DNA from: Chitinophagales bacterium
Lineage (GTDB): Bacteria; Bacteroidota; Bacteroidia; Chitinophagales; Saprospiraceae
Direction: 5' to 3'
NCBI GenBank assembly: GCA_013299105.1
Contig: JAAFJY010000001.1
Location: 1-64,000, forward strand
DNA length: 64,000 nucleotides
Shown: positions 16,096 through 24,983 of the stretch, piece by piece
Layout: the number at the start of each line of letters is the position of its first letter
Numbering within the stretch: the stretch's first letter is position 1
Translations under genes and position numbers: made by a program
Notes under the pieces: model-generated
Databases searched by the model: none
Told to the model about the DNA's origin: nothing
The model's input: the letters and a program-made list of their open reading frames with translations, nothing else

Positions 16096-19038
16096 TCAAT
16101 ACCCGAACAAGTCCTGCAAGCTCAGGGTCTTCAGTTCCCCATACTGCTTGAGATCATCAACATTGATTTTTTTATCCGATGCTACCACACACAAAGTATG
16201 GGGTTGTTTGGCGATGGTTTCCTGGTGGAATTTTTTCAAATCGGCAAAAGTCAGTTTGTCCACGCCTTCGTAAATGAGCTTGCGATCGTCGAAGTCCAGG
16301 CCCCGGCGCTTGGCAAGGAAATATTGTGCCAGCACCTCATCGTCTTGGATCCGCCCGGTTTCAAAGTTGTTTTTTACAGCCAATTTAGCCCCTTGTACGA
16401 AGCCATCGACTTGTGGCAAATCGTTGAGCAATTCATTCATGGCCTTGATCGACTCGTTCATTTTATCGGCTTGGGTACCGAGGTAAGCACTCAAGGTATA
16501 GTACTCTCCTTTTTTAGCTGGCGGCGCATAAAAAGCACTGGTGGAATAGGCCAAAGCCTTGGATTCGCGGATGGTTTGGGGAATGATGGAGGTAAAACTG
16601 CCTGCCCCAAAGTACTGGTTGAACACATTGATGAGCGATGATTTCTGTACATCGTAAATGCCCTTGTTCAAGACCCAGTTGATTTCGGCTTGTACCATTT
16701 CGTAGGGCGTAAACAGTACCAAAGGCTTGGTTTGGGCAATTTTCTTGTAGTCGATTTTGGCCGGAGCAGCCGTGAACGCAGCGGGCAGCGGGTGCAGCTT
16801 TTGAATCTCGGCTTTGATTGCCGCTTGGGTGCTGGGACCAAAGTACAAGACCCGGTGCTGGTATTTGAACAAATCCTTTAGCACCTTGGTCAAATCCTCG
16901 GCCTTGATCGCATTCAGTTCAGCGTCGCTCAATACATGGTTGAAGGGGTTTTTAGCGCCATATTGAGCGTATTGCTGCATGGCTTGCCGGATTGCACCCC
17001 GGCTGCCTTTGGCATCCATGCGGGCTTTGAGCAAGCGATTGCGCAGGGCCACCCAAGCGGCTTCATCGGGTTTGGCATTGGCCATGATCTGCTCAAAAAG
17101 GCCCACCGCTTTGCCAAAATTTTCCTGCAAACCCGTGATTTGTACTTGCATCACCTCATTGTCCACGCCGATGCCATAGGAACAGGCCAGTCCATAAAAT
17201 TCCTTGCTGATCTGCTCGGCATTCATTTTATCAGTACTGACAAAAGACAGGTACTGAGCCGCCAGGCTGAGCAACTTGTTGTTCCAGTTGCCCATTTCAA
17301 AATAGTAAGTCAGGCGGAAAATGTCGTTTTTGGTGTTGGGCACGTAGTAAAACTCAGCACTCTTGATTTTGTCCTGTTTGAACGCCGTTTTGAAGTCAAT
17401 CCATTTGGGTTGGATGGGCTGCATGGGCATTTTGTTCACTTCATCCAGGTACGGTGAACTGAGTTTGTTATTGGTTTCGACGGCGGTGATGCTGGGCTTG
17501 GGCACTTTTTGGATGCTCTTGTCCTCGCCTTGGCGCTTGTACAGCACCACATAGTTGTTGGTGCCGAAGTACTGATTGGCAAAATCCATCACTTCCTTTT
17601 TGCTCACCTTGGCCATGTTGGTATTTTGGAGCACCATGTCCCCCCAGTTTTCGCCACGGGTATAGATGAAAGAAGTCGATAAATTATTGGATACTGCGTA
17701 GTTGTTGTCGCCATTTTGCAGTTCCTGGAGTTTATTGTTGGCGGCGATGGCGCGGATCAGGTTTTCGTCAAATTCGCCTTTTTTGAGTTTTTCGACTTGT
17801 TCCAGCAACATCTCCTTGACTTCATCCAAGCTTTGGCCTTGTTTGGGCAGGCCAATCAAGATAGAGGCCGAATAGTCTTTGTGGGGGTAAATGGTCGAGC
17901 CCGCATTTAGCACCTTTTGCTGCTTGTTGAGGTTGAGGTCGATCAAACCCGCCGAAGCGTTGGCCAAAATGGCATCGCACAAACTGGCCAACATGGCCCC
18001 CCTCGCGTCGGTTTGGCCGGGTGTGCGAAAGTGAATGACCACCCGCTCAGGCGTTGGACCCCAGACCTCACGGGTAACGACTTGGCTGATGGGTTTTTCG
18101 GGGGCAGGATTGTACAATTCCAATGGTTTGGGCTGCATGTAAGCAAACTGCTCATCCACTTTTTTGATCACCTCATCGGGGTTGAAGTCGCCGACCAGGA
18201 TGATTGCCATGTTGTTGGGCACATAATACTTCTGGTAATAGTTGCGGATTTCAAGCAAAGATGGGTTTTTGAGGTGTTCTACCGTGCCGATGGTGGTTTG
18301 TAGGCCATAATTGGTAGTGGGAAAAAGCGCCTCCATGCCCGTGAAATAAACCTTGCGGTCGTCGTTGTCGAGCGAGCGGTTTTTTTCTTCATATACTGCT
18401 TCCAGTTCGGTATGAAAAATGCGCAAGACTGGGTTGCGAAAACGGTCGGCTTGCAATTTCAAAAAGCGGTCCAGGGCGTTGCTAGGAACGTCTTCTTCGT
18501 ACACAGTTTCTTCGTACCAGGTGTGGGCATTGGTGTTTTTTCCGCCCATTGCCTTCATCATTTTATCGTACTCATTGGCGATGGCAAATTTGGCAGCTTC
18601 GCCCGATACCCGGTCGATTTCCTTGTAAATTTCATTGCGTTGGGCCTCGTCGGTAGTTTTGTTGTACTTTTCATAAAGGGCATCGATTTGGTCCAACAAG
18701 GGTTTTTCCTTGGCCCAATCGAGCACCCCAAATTTATCGGTACCTTTAAAAAGCAGGTGCTCCAGGTAGTGGGCCAAACCCGTATGGGTGCTTGGATCGG
18801 TATTGCTGCCCGCCCGGACGGCCAATAAGGCGCGGATGCGGGGCTCTTTTTTGTTGACGCTCAACATCACTTTCAGCCCGTTTTTGAGGGTGTAAAAGCG
18901 TACTTTTTGCGGATCGTTTTCAACGTAACGATACGTGTAACCGTTGGCACTGGCTTCTTTCCACACGGGGTTGTCGGTGGCCATCAGTTCAAGCGTGCCT
19001 AAGCATGAGAGCAGGAGAAGTAACAATAGATTTTTCAT
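16096..19038 (-). CDS. Exported M16 (insulinase/pitrilysin-like) zinc protease
   Basis: 980 aa with a signal peptide (1-20). Two M16 halves: the N-terminal half carries the inverted zinc motif HYLEH at 90-94 and the distal Glu in ELEAVYEE (211-218); the C-terminal half (about 560-980) lacks a zinc site, as expected, and keeps the R/Y substrate-contacting segment in TSIIPQTIRESKALAYSTSAFY. Single-chain two-half M16 proteases of this size act in the periplasm or outer membrane on peptides and signal-sequence-like fragments. A TAATTTTG -7 element lies at 19063-19070 on the minus strand. A GC-rich hairpin ends the gene. Confidence 0.92.
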   Translation of the reverse strand: MKNLLLLLLLSCLGTLELMATDNPVWKEASANGYTYRYVENDPQKVRFYTLKNGLKVMLSVNKKEPRIRALLAVRAGSNTDPSTHTGLAHYLEHLLFKGTDKFGVLDWAKEKPLLDQIDALYEKYNKTTDEAQRNEIYKEIDRVSGEAAKFAIANEYDKMMKAMGGKNTNAHTWYEETVYEEDVPSNALDRFLKLQADRFRNPVLRIFHTELEAVYEEKNRSLDNDDRKVYFTGMEALFPTTNYGLQTTIGTVEHLKNPSLLEIRNYYQKYYVPNNMAIILVGDFNPDEVIKKVDEQFAYMQPKPLELYNPAPEKPISQVVTREVWGPTPERVVIHFRTPGQTDARGAMLASLCDAILANASAGLIDLNLNKQQKVLNAGSTIYPHKDYSASILIGLPKQGQSLDEVKEMLLEQVEKLKKGEFDENLIRAIAANNKLQELQNGDNNYAVSNNLSTSFIYTRGENWGDMVLQNTNMAKVSKKEVMDFANQYFGTNNYVVLYKRQGEDKSIQKVPKPSITAVETNNKLSSPYLDEVNKMPMQPIQPKWIDFKTAFKQDKIKSAEFYYVPNTKNDIFRLTYYFEMGNWNNKLLSLAAQYLSFVSTDKMNAEQISKEFYGLACSYGIGVDNEVMQVQITGLQENFGKAVGLFEQIMANAKPDEAAWVALRNRLLKARMDAKGSRGAIRQAMQQYAQYGAKNPFNHVLSDAELNAIKAEDLTKVLKDLFKYQHRVLYFGPSTQAAIKAEIQKLHPLPAAFTAAPAKIDYKKIAQTKPLVLFTPYEMVQAEINWVLNKGIYDVQKSSLINVFNQYFGAGSFTSIIPQTIRESKALAYSTSAFYAPPAKKGEYYTLSAYLGTQADKMNESIKAMNELLNDLPQVDGFVQGAKLAVKNNFETGRIQDDEVLAQYFLAKRRGLDFDDRKLIYEGVDKLTFADLKKFHQETIAKQPHTLCVVASDKKINVDDLKQYGELKTLSLQDLFGY

Positions 19039-19062
19039 GTTTGTCGTGGTGATTTATTGGAT

Positions 19063-19070
19063 CAAAATTA
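19063..19070 (-). promoter_or_regulatory. Likely -7 element for the M16 gene
   Basis: TAATTTTG on the minus strand, 24 bp before the ATG, fits TAnnTTTG. No clear TTG is found at the usual upstream distance, so this is a half-match. Confidence 0.35.
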
Positions 19071-19209
19071 GGGAAAGCGCTGCGGAACGGGTGTAACGCG
19101 TTTGGGGGGATTTTTACTTTTGAGCCGACCAATTGGTTATTTTTGTCACATTAATGACTGGAACTTTTCGACGTATTTGATGGTTTCAATCCTGTTCCAA
19201 TTCACCACC

Positions 19210-20091
19210 ATGCCACCTTTCAACATCACTGGCTATTCGACCGCCCTGTTTTCCACTTGGTATTTTGTAGATGAACTGCGCCTCTTGTTCGATGCTGGAG
19301 ATGGCCTCAGTGCTGCTTTGCTGCAAAAAGGCCGCAGGGTCAAGCACATCTTCATTTCGCATCCCGATCGGGATCACTTGGGGGGCTTGTTTCAGTTTCA
19401 CCAGCTCAATGCCCGCGAGGATTGGCCCAGGATTTATTACCCCAAAGATTCCCGCTCGTTTCCCTACATGGAGGCTTTTTTGAAAACTTTCGACCCACAC
19501 GTTAGCGGAGCCAGGTGGCAGCCCATCGAAGACGGCGAAACCGTGTGGATCGGCAACAACATCGGCGTTGAAGCCATCCGCAACGAGCACATTCCGGCGG
19601 CACCGGGATTGAGCAAAAGTTTTGGCTTCAAGGTTTTTGAAAAAAAGCAAAAACTGCACCCAGATTTGCAAGGCTTGCCTGCCGAGCAAATTCAAAAAAT
19701 CGTTTTGGAGCGCGGCAAAGACCAAACCACGGTCTCGCAAAGGGTTGATTTGTTGGCTTATTCCGGGGATACGCCGATTGGCTCACCCAGCCTTTGGCAG
19801 GGCGTGAAAACCCTGATCCACGAAGCTACTTTTTTGGAAAGCGAAGGGCATACCCTCAACGCCGAGCACCTGAACAAGCACAGCACCCTGGAGCAAGTAT
19901 TGAACATGGTGGCCCAAACGGATGTGGAAGAATTGATCTTGGGGCATTTCTCTACGCGCTATGATGCTGCCCAGATTGACTTACGCATCCAGGAATGTTG
20001 TCAAAATATGGGAATCAAAATTCCTGTTCACCGCGTCTTGCCTGGCCAAGTGGTGGAAAATATTTTGCAAAAAACTCCGCTCAAAGGTTGA
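19210..20091 (+). CDS. RNase Z-like metallo-beta-lactamase-fold protein with altered metal motif
   Basis: 293 aa from ATG 19210; the longer frame from 19102 runs through the likely promoter region. The fold matches short RNase Z: an N-terminal strand with LLFDAGDG, the metal motif, then AYSGDTP, LIHEATF, HSTLEQ and LGHFSTRY, all RNase Z landmarks. The metal motif is HPDRDH (51-56) instead of the usual HxHxDH, so an Asp replaces the second His. It could still bind metal, as Asp does at some MBL sites, or have shifted activity. The annotation as tRNA 3' processing enzyme is therefore provisional. It stands alone, followed by a MITE. Confidence 0.78.
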   Translation: MPPFNITGYSTALFSTWYFVDELRLLFDAGDGLSAALLQKGRRVKHIFISHPDRDHLGGLFQFHQLNAREDWPRIYYPKDSRSFPYMEAFLKTFDPHVSGARWQPIEDGETVWIGNNIGVEAIRNEHIPAAPGLSKSFGFKVFEKKQKLHPDLQGLPAEQIQKIVLERGKDQTTVSQRVDLLAYSGDTPIGSPSLWQGVKTLIHEATFLESEGHTLNAEHLNKHSTLEQVLNMVAQTDVEELILGHFSTRYDAAQIDLRIQECCQNMGIKIPVHRVLPGQVVENILQKTPLKG

Positions 20092-20126
20092 CAAAAAGAA
20101 AATTTTTTGTAAATTTGTCAACCTAA

Positions 20127-20287
20127 GAGCGCGTTTAAATATTGGAGGTTTAGCCGGAAAACGAGTCAAATTTCTACTAATCAAGGCGAGAAAAGCGGAG
20201 TTATGCAGCGCATAATGAGCATTTTCTCAACGAAGAGTAGTTGAAATTGGGCCGTTTTACAGCAAACAAAAAATTTTAAACACGCTC
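20127..20287. mobile_element. MITE (family E) with terminal inverted repeats and TAA duplication
   Basis: 161 bp bounded by GAGCGCGTTTAAA and its inverse TTTAAACACGCTC, flanked on both sides by TAA (20124-20126 and 20288-20290), which looks like a 3-bp target duplication. It contains no transposase. GAGC ends with a 3-bp TNA duplication suggest mobilisation by an IS5-family (IS1031-like) transposase, by inference. The subterminal GGAGGTTTAGCC recalls family C. It sits 28 bp upstream of the toxin-antitoxin pair. Confidence 0.75.
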
Positions 20288-20315
20288 TAACCACACTTCA
20301 ATTACAACAGCAGAG

Positions 20316-21374
20316 ATGGACAATATTTTGGGTCAACGGCTGACGAGTGCCCGCAAAATGCGCGGCATGTCCCTCCAGGATCTGGCAGATCGCTTGGAGC
20401 AGGGCATCAGCAAGCAGGCCCTCAACAAGTACGAACGAGGGGAAATGATGCCTGGCAGTGCCATGCTGATCAGTCTGTCGAAAGCACTTGATGTGACGGT
20501 GGATTTCTTTTTTGACCAACCCGAAGTGGTAGTCGAGCTCAAAGACCTGGAGTTTCGCAAAAAGATTTCCAAGCTTGGTAAAAATGCCGAATTTTCGGTC
20601 TTGGAAAAATCCAAAATCATCCTCGAACGCTACCTCGAATTGGAGCAACAACTCAAGCTCCCGCAAAAAGCCGATGCCTTTAAATTTGAACGCGAAATCC
20701 GCAGCATCGAAGACACCGAAGCCGCCGCCGAAGCCCTGCGCCGCGAATGGAACCTTGGCTACGATCCCATTCCCAGCGTGATCGAAATGCTGGAAGACAA
20801 GGGCTATAAAGTGATCGAAATCGAAGCCGACGATGCTTTTGACGGCTTTAAATCCTTGGTGCAAGGACACAAAATCATTGTGCTCAACAAGGTCCACAGC
20901 GAGGTGCGCAAGCGCTTCACGGCCCTGCATGAGCTGGCCCACCATTGCCTGCGTTTTGCGCCCGACCTGGACGAAAAATACCTTGAAAAACTCTGCCATA
21001 CCTTTGCTGGAGCGGTTTTGTACCCAGCGCCTCAGATGCGCAAGGACATGTCGGAAGAGCGCTTCCACTTCTTTTTGCAGGAATTGGTGATGGTCAAAGA
21101 GCGCTGGGGAATTTCCATTTCAGCCTTGTTCATGCGGGCCATGCACTTGGGCATCATCAGCGAAACGACTTGCAAAAAGCTGCACATGAATTACCGCCAG
21201 CGGGGCTACCACCTGGGCGAGCCGGGCGAGTACGCCGGGCGCGAAAAACCCCAGCGTTTTTGGCAATTGCTGTACCGGGGCATTGGGCAGGACCTCATCT
21301 CGATCAATCATGCTGCTCACTTGGCGGGCATGAACCTGGGCGAATTCCGCAACCAACTCGATAAATTGGTATGA
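20316..21374 (+). CDS. Xre HTH plus ImmA/IrrE metallopeptidase (COG2856) antitoxin-like protein
   Basis: 352 aa. Residues 5-68 are an Xre-type helix-turn-helix (LTSARKMRGMSLQDLADRLEQG..KQALNKYERG). Residues 175-270 form the ImmA/IrrE zinc peptidase domain with HELAHH at 205-210. The last 100 residues hold a further HTH-like region (ISISALFMRAMHLGII). The stop codon overlaps the start of the PIN gene by 4 bp (ATGA). COG2856-PIN pairs were predicted as type II toxin-antitoxin modules; this would be the antitoxin and autorepressor. The nearby MITE supports an accessory origin. Confidence 0.87.
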   Translation: MDNILGQRLTSARKMRGMSLQDLADRLEQGISKQALNKYERGEMMPGSAMLISLSKALDVTVDFFFDQPEVVVELKDLEFRKKISKLGKNAEFSVLEKSKIILERYLELEQQLKLPQKADAFKFEREIRSIEDTEAAAEALRREWNLGYDPIPSVIEMLEDKGYKVIEIEADDAFDGFKSLVQGHKIIVLNKVHSEVRKRFTALHELAHHCLRFAPDLDEKYLEKLCHTFAGAVLYPAPQMRKDMSEERFHFFLQELVMVKERWGISISALFMRAMHLGIISETTCKKLHMNYRQRGYHLGEPGEYAGREKPQRFWQLLYRGIGQDLISINHAAHLAGMNLGEFRNQLDKLV

Positions 21375-21889
21375 GCAGCCCAATGGTCATCGATACAAAC
21401 GTGTTCATCGACCTGATCAAGGTGGAGGCTTTGGAGCAATTCCTGGGTTTGCCTTACACATTTTACACCACAGATTTTGTGGTTAATGAAGTAAACGTAC
21501 CCGAACAAGCCCAGGAACTGGCCCGCTGCCTGGCCCTCAACCCCGTTGAAATCGTCAGTTTTACAGGCACAGAAGTGGCTGCCATCCTGCGCCACCCCAT
21601 CCAACGCAACCTGAAACGCCTGACCGACCGCTCCGTCCTTTTCCTCTCCCTCCAACGCGAATACACGCTGCTCAGCGGCGACGGCGACCTGCGCAAAGAA
21701 GCCCAAGACCAGGGCGTAAAAGTTTTTGGCTCGCTCTGGGCCATCCAACAAATGGTGGAACAAAACCATTGCAGCCGCAAAGAAGGCCGCCTGTTCCTGC
21801 ACCGGCTGACCCACTCCAATCCAAGATTACCCAAAAAAATTGTGGAAGAAATGCTGCTGTCCTTCGCTGATGAAGTGGAAAGGGCTTGA
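21371..21889 (+). CDS. PIN-domain toxin (predicted RNase) paired with COG2856 protein
   Basis: 172 aa. A PIN nuclease: Asp8 in VIDTNVF, Glu40 in VVNEV, Asp86 in LTDRSVL and Asp104/106 in SGDGDLR form the acidic metal site. The closing KVFGSLWAIQQMV is usual for this group. A C-terminal extension (about 137-172) with HRLT....LPKKIVEEML is also typical. It overlaps the antitoxin-like gene by 4 bp and must be translationally coupled to it. As a toxin it would cleave RNA; the target is unknown. Confidence 0.87.
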   Translation: MSSPMVIDTNVFIDLIKVEALEQFLGLPYTFYTTDFVVNEVNVPEQAQELARCLALNPVEIVSFTGTEVAAILRHPIQRNLKRLTDRSVLFLSLQREYTLLSGDGDLRKEAQDQGVKVFGSLWAIQQMVEQNHCSRKEGRLFLHRLTHSNPRLPKKIVEEMLLSFADEVERA

Positions 21890-21938
21890 CAGGAGGCTGA
21901 AAATTGATTATATTGATTAGTCTTCAACGAAAAAGCGC

Positions 21939-22490
21939 ATGAAATCAATCATTACTCTTTTGAGCAGCCTGTTTTTGCTGAACACCCTCCAGGCGCAATT
22001 GCTGGTACCGCCCTTGGTGCAAAAGCACTTGGATGCCTGCGGCGTGGAACTGTTTTTGCCCCTAACTGGCGATTACAAACTGGCTCAAATACCCGAAGAA
22101 GCCCACGAGCCCTATCAATTTGCCATCCGCTCGAACAAGGAAGACCTGGAAATCCGCTTCGAGTTTGTGCCCAACATCGGCAATACCCCTTTTGCCCAAG
22201 TCCACAGCTACCGCACCTGCCTGCACCTGGGCAACAACCTCGACCAAACCAACTTCACCGCCCGCGAACTGAGCGAACGCGAACTGGAAGACGTCTTTTG
22301 CGCCGATTGGGGCCGGGTCTATATTTTCAGGCCCAAAGCCTCGTTTTCAGACCAGCAGCACTGCCGTTTTTTGGTGATCCACAAAGAAGGTTTTGGCATG
22401 GTTTGCGTTTATTATCTTTTTGACCATCCCAGTGAGGCGATTGATCGGCAGTTGCATATTGTGAGGTATAAGGATGTGGTAGAAAAATAA
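21939..22490 (+). CDS. Small exported protein of unknown family
   Basis: 183 aa with a signal peptide (1-19, ending NTLQAQ). The mature part is mixed alpha/beta with two cysteine pairs possible (Cys at ACGVE, RTCLHLG, DVFCADWG, HCRFLV). Motifs include GDYKLAQIPEEAHEPYQFAI and GMVCVYYLFD. No recognised family. It is 49 bp downstream of the PIN gene. A decayed copy of its last codons is found 1.1 kb further on (23581-23640). Confidence 0.7.
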   Translation: MKSIITLLSSLFLLNTLQAQLLVPPLVQKHLDACGVELFLPLTGDYKLAQIPEEAHEPYQFAIRSNKEDLEIRFEFVPNIGNTPFAQVHSYRTCLHLGNNLDQTNFTARELSERELEDVFCADWGRVYIFRPKASFSDQQHCRFLVIHKEGFGMVCVYYLFDHPSEAIDRQLHIVRYKDVVEK

Positions 22491-22503
22491 AGGGTGAAGC
22501 CCT

Positions 22504-22836
22504 TCAAAAATCGTTTTCATTGATTTCGCGTCTTTTTGACATTTCCCCTAGGTTTCGTCCGTGTTTTTCTCGGTAAGCATCAACATGGTCATCTTCGATT
22601 TCACGGGCCTTGGCTTTTCCTATGATCCCTCGAATCAGGATTTCGGCAAAATACCTGATCCATCCCACGGCTCTGTTGAGGTAATCGACTTGCTCTCTCA
22701 CCCTTTTAGATGTTTCGTCTTCATCTATTGGTTTATCACTGATGCCGTATTTGAATATGTCGTCTTCTTCCGCATCATGGATTGCGTCTAGGTGATGCTC
22801 TTTTTCATTTTTACTTGAATTACCATGTAAACCCAT
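22504..22836 (-). CDS. Small acidic hypothetical protein
   Basis: 110 aa, strongly charged, with a DxxDxxxxD-rich N-terminal half (HHLDAIHDAEEDDIF, DEDETSKRVREQVDYL) and an amphipathic centre (NRAVGWIRYFAEILIRGIIG). No signal peptide and no family recognised. It converges on the previous gene with 13 bp between. It might be a soluble adaptor, but nothing proves this. Confidence 0.6.
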   Translation of the reverse strand: MGLHGNSSKNEKEHHLDAIHDAEEDDIFKYGISDKPIDEDETSKRVREQVDYLNRAVGWIRYFAEILIRGIIGKAKAREIEDDHVDAYREKHGRNLGEMSKRREINENDF

Positions 22837-22911
22837 TCTCTACTTTTTTGTAAAAACTTAACCTGCACAAATTGCGGCCAAAATAGGAACCTGCTGGCCC
22901 CTTACTAATCT

Positions 22912-23490
22912 TCATAAAGTCCCATCTTCCCATCCCGCTTGGTTACTATAAGTTTCAATCGGATGCGAAGGGGTATAATCGTAGCGTTTGCCTGTTTTGC
23001 GTTCGTAAGCTTCTAAAGGGATGTACAATATTGCTTCAAAAGTGAGGTCCTGGGGCATTTCAGCAGGATTTTTCAGCACTTTTTCATAGGTGCCTTTACC
23101 ATTAGCAACCACGCAGCAACGGGCGTACAAAAAATTATCCACTGAAAAAAAACGCTCTGCCGACCAGGAATCTTCTCCAATTTGCAGTGCATATTCCTTG
23201 CGGTCCAGCGCATAAAGCTTTTCAGAAAGTAAGTCTGCAAACTCGAATATGTGTCGGACGGAACCTGCTGCAAGTTGGGCTATGGCAGGTTCTACCACAG
23301 CCTCGTCATCATCGGCCTTGGTCCAGTCAAAAAGCGAGATGATTTGCCAAAAATTGGCCTCGCTCAAGGGGGCTTTGTTCCTGTCTTGATGCAGTTCAAT
23401 GCTTATTTCAGCTTCAGGATATTTTTCTTTCAAATCCTGAATCACAGACTCATTGAGCGAGCGAATTGGAATCTTTATTTCTCTCGACAT
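22912..23490 (-). CDS. DUF4240-domain protein
   Basis: 192 aa. The segment from about residue 45 to 145 fits DUF4240: FWQIISLFDWTKADDDEAVV, a long helix region ending in IFEFADLLSEKLYALD, then GEDSWSAERFFSVDNFLYARCCVVANGKGTYEKVLKNPAEMP. Proteins of this kind are often found in immunity or contact-dependent settings, but no toxin gene is next to this one. The start ATG at 23490 is the only good option. The gap 23491-23747 after it contains only the pseudogene fragment described at 23581. Confidence 0.75.
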   Translation of the reverse strand: MSREIKIPIRSLNESVIQDLKEKYPEAEISIELHQDRNKAPLSEANFWQIISLFDWTKADDDEAVVEPAIAQLAAGSVRHIFEFADLLSEKLYALDRKEYALQIGEDSWSAERFFSVDNFLYARCCVVANGKGTYEKVLKNPAEMPQDLTFEAILYIPLEAYERKTGKRYDYTPSHPIETYSNQAGWEDGTL

Positions 23491-23580
23491 GGTATTTCAT
23501 TTTGGGTAACTATCCAGCCAGTTTTCATTGCAAGTTAAGGGCTGTTGTTGAGCTTTGCTAATTCAAGGTTTTTTATGCCG

Positions 23581-23640
23581 TTTTTTGGTCAGCAGTTGCA
23601 TATTGTGAGGTACAAAGACCTGGCGATAGTGGGGAATTAA
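23581..23640 (+). pseudogene. Fragment duplicating the 3' end of the exported protein gene at 21939
   Basis: The plus strand reads GQQLHIVRYKDL, close to RQLHIVRYKDV at the end of the gene at 21939-22490; about 30 of 36 bases match. There is no gene body upstream. The two minus-strand genes at 22504-23490 lie between the full and partial copies. Confidence 0.6.
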
Positions 23641-23747
23641 TCCACACTTAACACATTAAACTTGCTTTTTTACCTGGCTTGATGTACATTGAGCGACTCA
23701 ATTTGCGTTTGATCTAACCCAGTGAGCATCTTATAAAGGGAAAAACC

Positions 23748-24341
23748 ATGCTGCAATCTTTTTTTGACCCAGAACTAGTGGAAGCAGGCTGCGACGAAGC
23801 CGGGCGGGGTTGCCTGGCGGGTCCGGTGTTTGCAGCAGCCGTAATTTTGCGCAAAACCTTTCGCCACCCCTTGCTCAATGACTCCAAGCAACTCACTGCC
23901 CAACAAAGGCAGGAGCTGCGCTGCATTGTCAAAGCGGCTGCGGTAGCTTGGGCCGTCGCCAAAGTAGAACCTGGCGAAATAGACGAAATCAACATCCTCA
24001 AGGCCTCTTTTCTGGCCATGCACCGCGCTTTGGACCAATTGAGCACCAAACCAGAGCTGATTTTGGTGGATGGAAACCGTTTTACACCTTATCCGGGCAT
24101 TGCCCACAAATGCATTGTAAAAGGAGATTCGCTTTACATGTCGATCGCAGCGGCCTCGATTTTGGCCAAAACCTACCGCGACGATTACATGGAAAACCTG
24201 GCCGACGAACATCCACAATACGGCTGGGTGGCCAATAAAGGTTACCCCACCAAAGCCCATCGCCAGGCGATCATGGATTACGGTCCTACGCCTTATCACC
24301 GCCGTACATTCCGGCTTTTACCCGATCAAACTTTGTTTTAG
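23748..24341 (+). CDS. rnhB: Ribonuclease HII
   Basis: 197 aa. Cleaves the RNA strand of RNA-DNA hybrids and starts removal of single ribonucleotides from DNA. The catalytic residues are Asp16 and Glu17 in [14 protein letters not shown], Asp108 in LVDGN and Asp145 in KTYRDDYM; the GRG substrate-reading motif is also seen. The closing [17 protein letters not shown] is standard for RNase HII. The next gene starts 6 bp after its stop, so they probably share a transcript. Confidence 0.95.
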   Translation: MLQSFFDPELVEAGCDEAGRGCLAGPVFAAAVILRKTFRHPLLNDSKQLTAQQRQELRCIVKAAAVAWAVAKVEPGEIDEINILKASFLAMHRALDQLSTKPELILVDGNRFTPYPGIAHKCIVKGDSLYMSIAAASILAKTYRDDYMENLADEHPQYGWVANKGYPTKAHRQAIMDYGPTPYHRRTFRLLPDQTLF

Positions 24342-24347
24342 CCAAAA

Positions 24348-24920
24348 ATGGACATGAATTGCTTTTTTGGAAAAATACTGTGCTGCATTGGACTGCTGTT
24401 TTGCCTATTGAATAGTCTTATAGGGCAAACCGACAGCCTTACCCTAGGTTTTGAAACCTGGAATTCGCCCCCAAAAGCACCTATGGGTTGGGATTTGGAA
24501 AGTACAAAATTGGGCGTGAGCGGCTATCGCCTCGTTCGTGAAGACCAAGTGGTCAAAAAAGGGAAATACGCCCTGCGCATCAGCCAGGATTCCAGCGCTA
24601 CCGAGTCCACCCAAGGCATTGCAACTTACATTTTGAATGGACCATTTACTGGCAGAAAACTAGTGCTGAGTGGCTGGCTAAAAGGAGCCAGGATCAGTCC
24701 CGGTGGTTTTGCGGGCTTACTGATTCGCAGCGAAAACGCCGAAGGCCAGGTCTTGGCTTTCGACAACATGGAAAAACGCCAAATCAATGGCAGTTTTGAA
24801 TGGGAACAATTCAGTACGCAGATTCCACTTTTGGGCAGTGTACACCGCGTGGTGATTGGCGTGGTGCTCAAAGGGAGGGGTGTTTTATGGGCAGATGAAT
24901 TGAGTTGGGGGGTGGAGTAG
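24348..24920 (+). CDS. Exported jelly-roll-like protein
   Basis: 190 aa. An N-terminal hydrophobic segment (about 10-26, ending SLIGQ) looks like a signal peptide. The mature part (GFETW....PMGWDLES..LGVSGYRLVREDQVVKKGKYALRISQDS) resembles beta-sandwich carbohydrate-binding-like domains in which a short N-terminal W..P.GW motif is followed by a G.YAL strand and a closing V....G.GV.WADEL strand. It has no catalytic domain. The same architecture, doubled, occurs at 50245-51528. Confidence 0.7.
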   Translation: MDMNCFFGKILCCIGLLFCLLNSLIGQTDSLTLGFETWNSPPKAPMGWDLESTKLGVSGYRLVREDQVVKKGKYALRISQDSSATESTQGIATYILNGPFTGRKLVLSGWLKGARISPGGFAGLLIRSENAEGQVLAFDNMEKRQINGSFEWEQFSTQIPLLGSVHRVVIGVVLKGRGVLWADELSWGVE

Positions 24921-24925
24921 GTGAT

Positions 24926-24962
24926 GAAAGTGTGAAGCACCCCAGAGGCCCTTCACACTTTC
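24926..24962. terminator. Shared hairpin between convergent genes
   Basis: GAAAGTGTGAAG and CTTCACACTTTC form a perfect 12-bp stem around a 13-nt loop, in the 63-bp gap between the jelly-roll gene (+) and secA (-). It can act as an end signal for both. Confidence 0.6.
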
Positions 24963-24983
24963 GCATATTCACACCCACACCCA

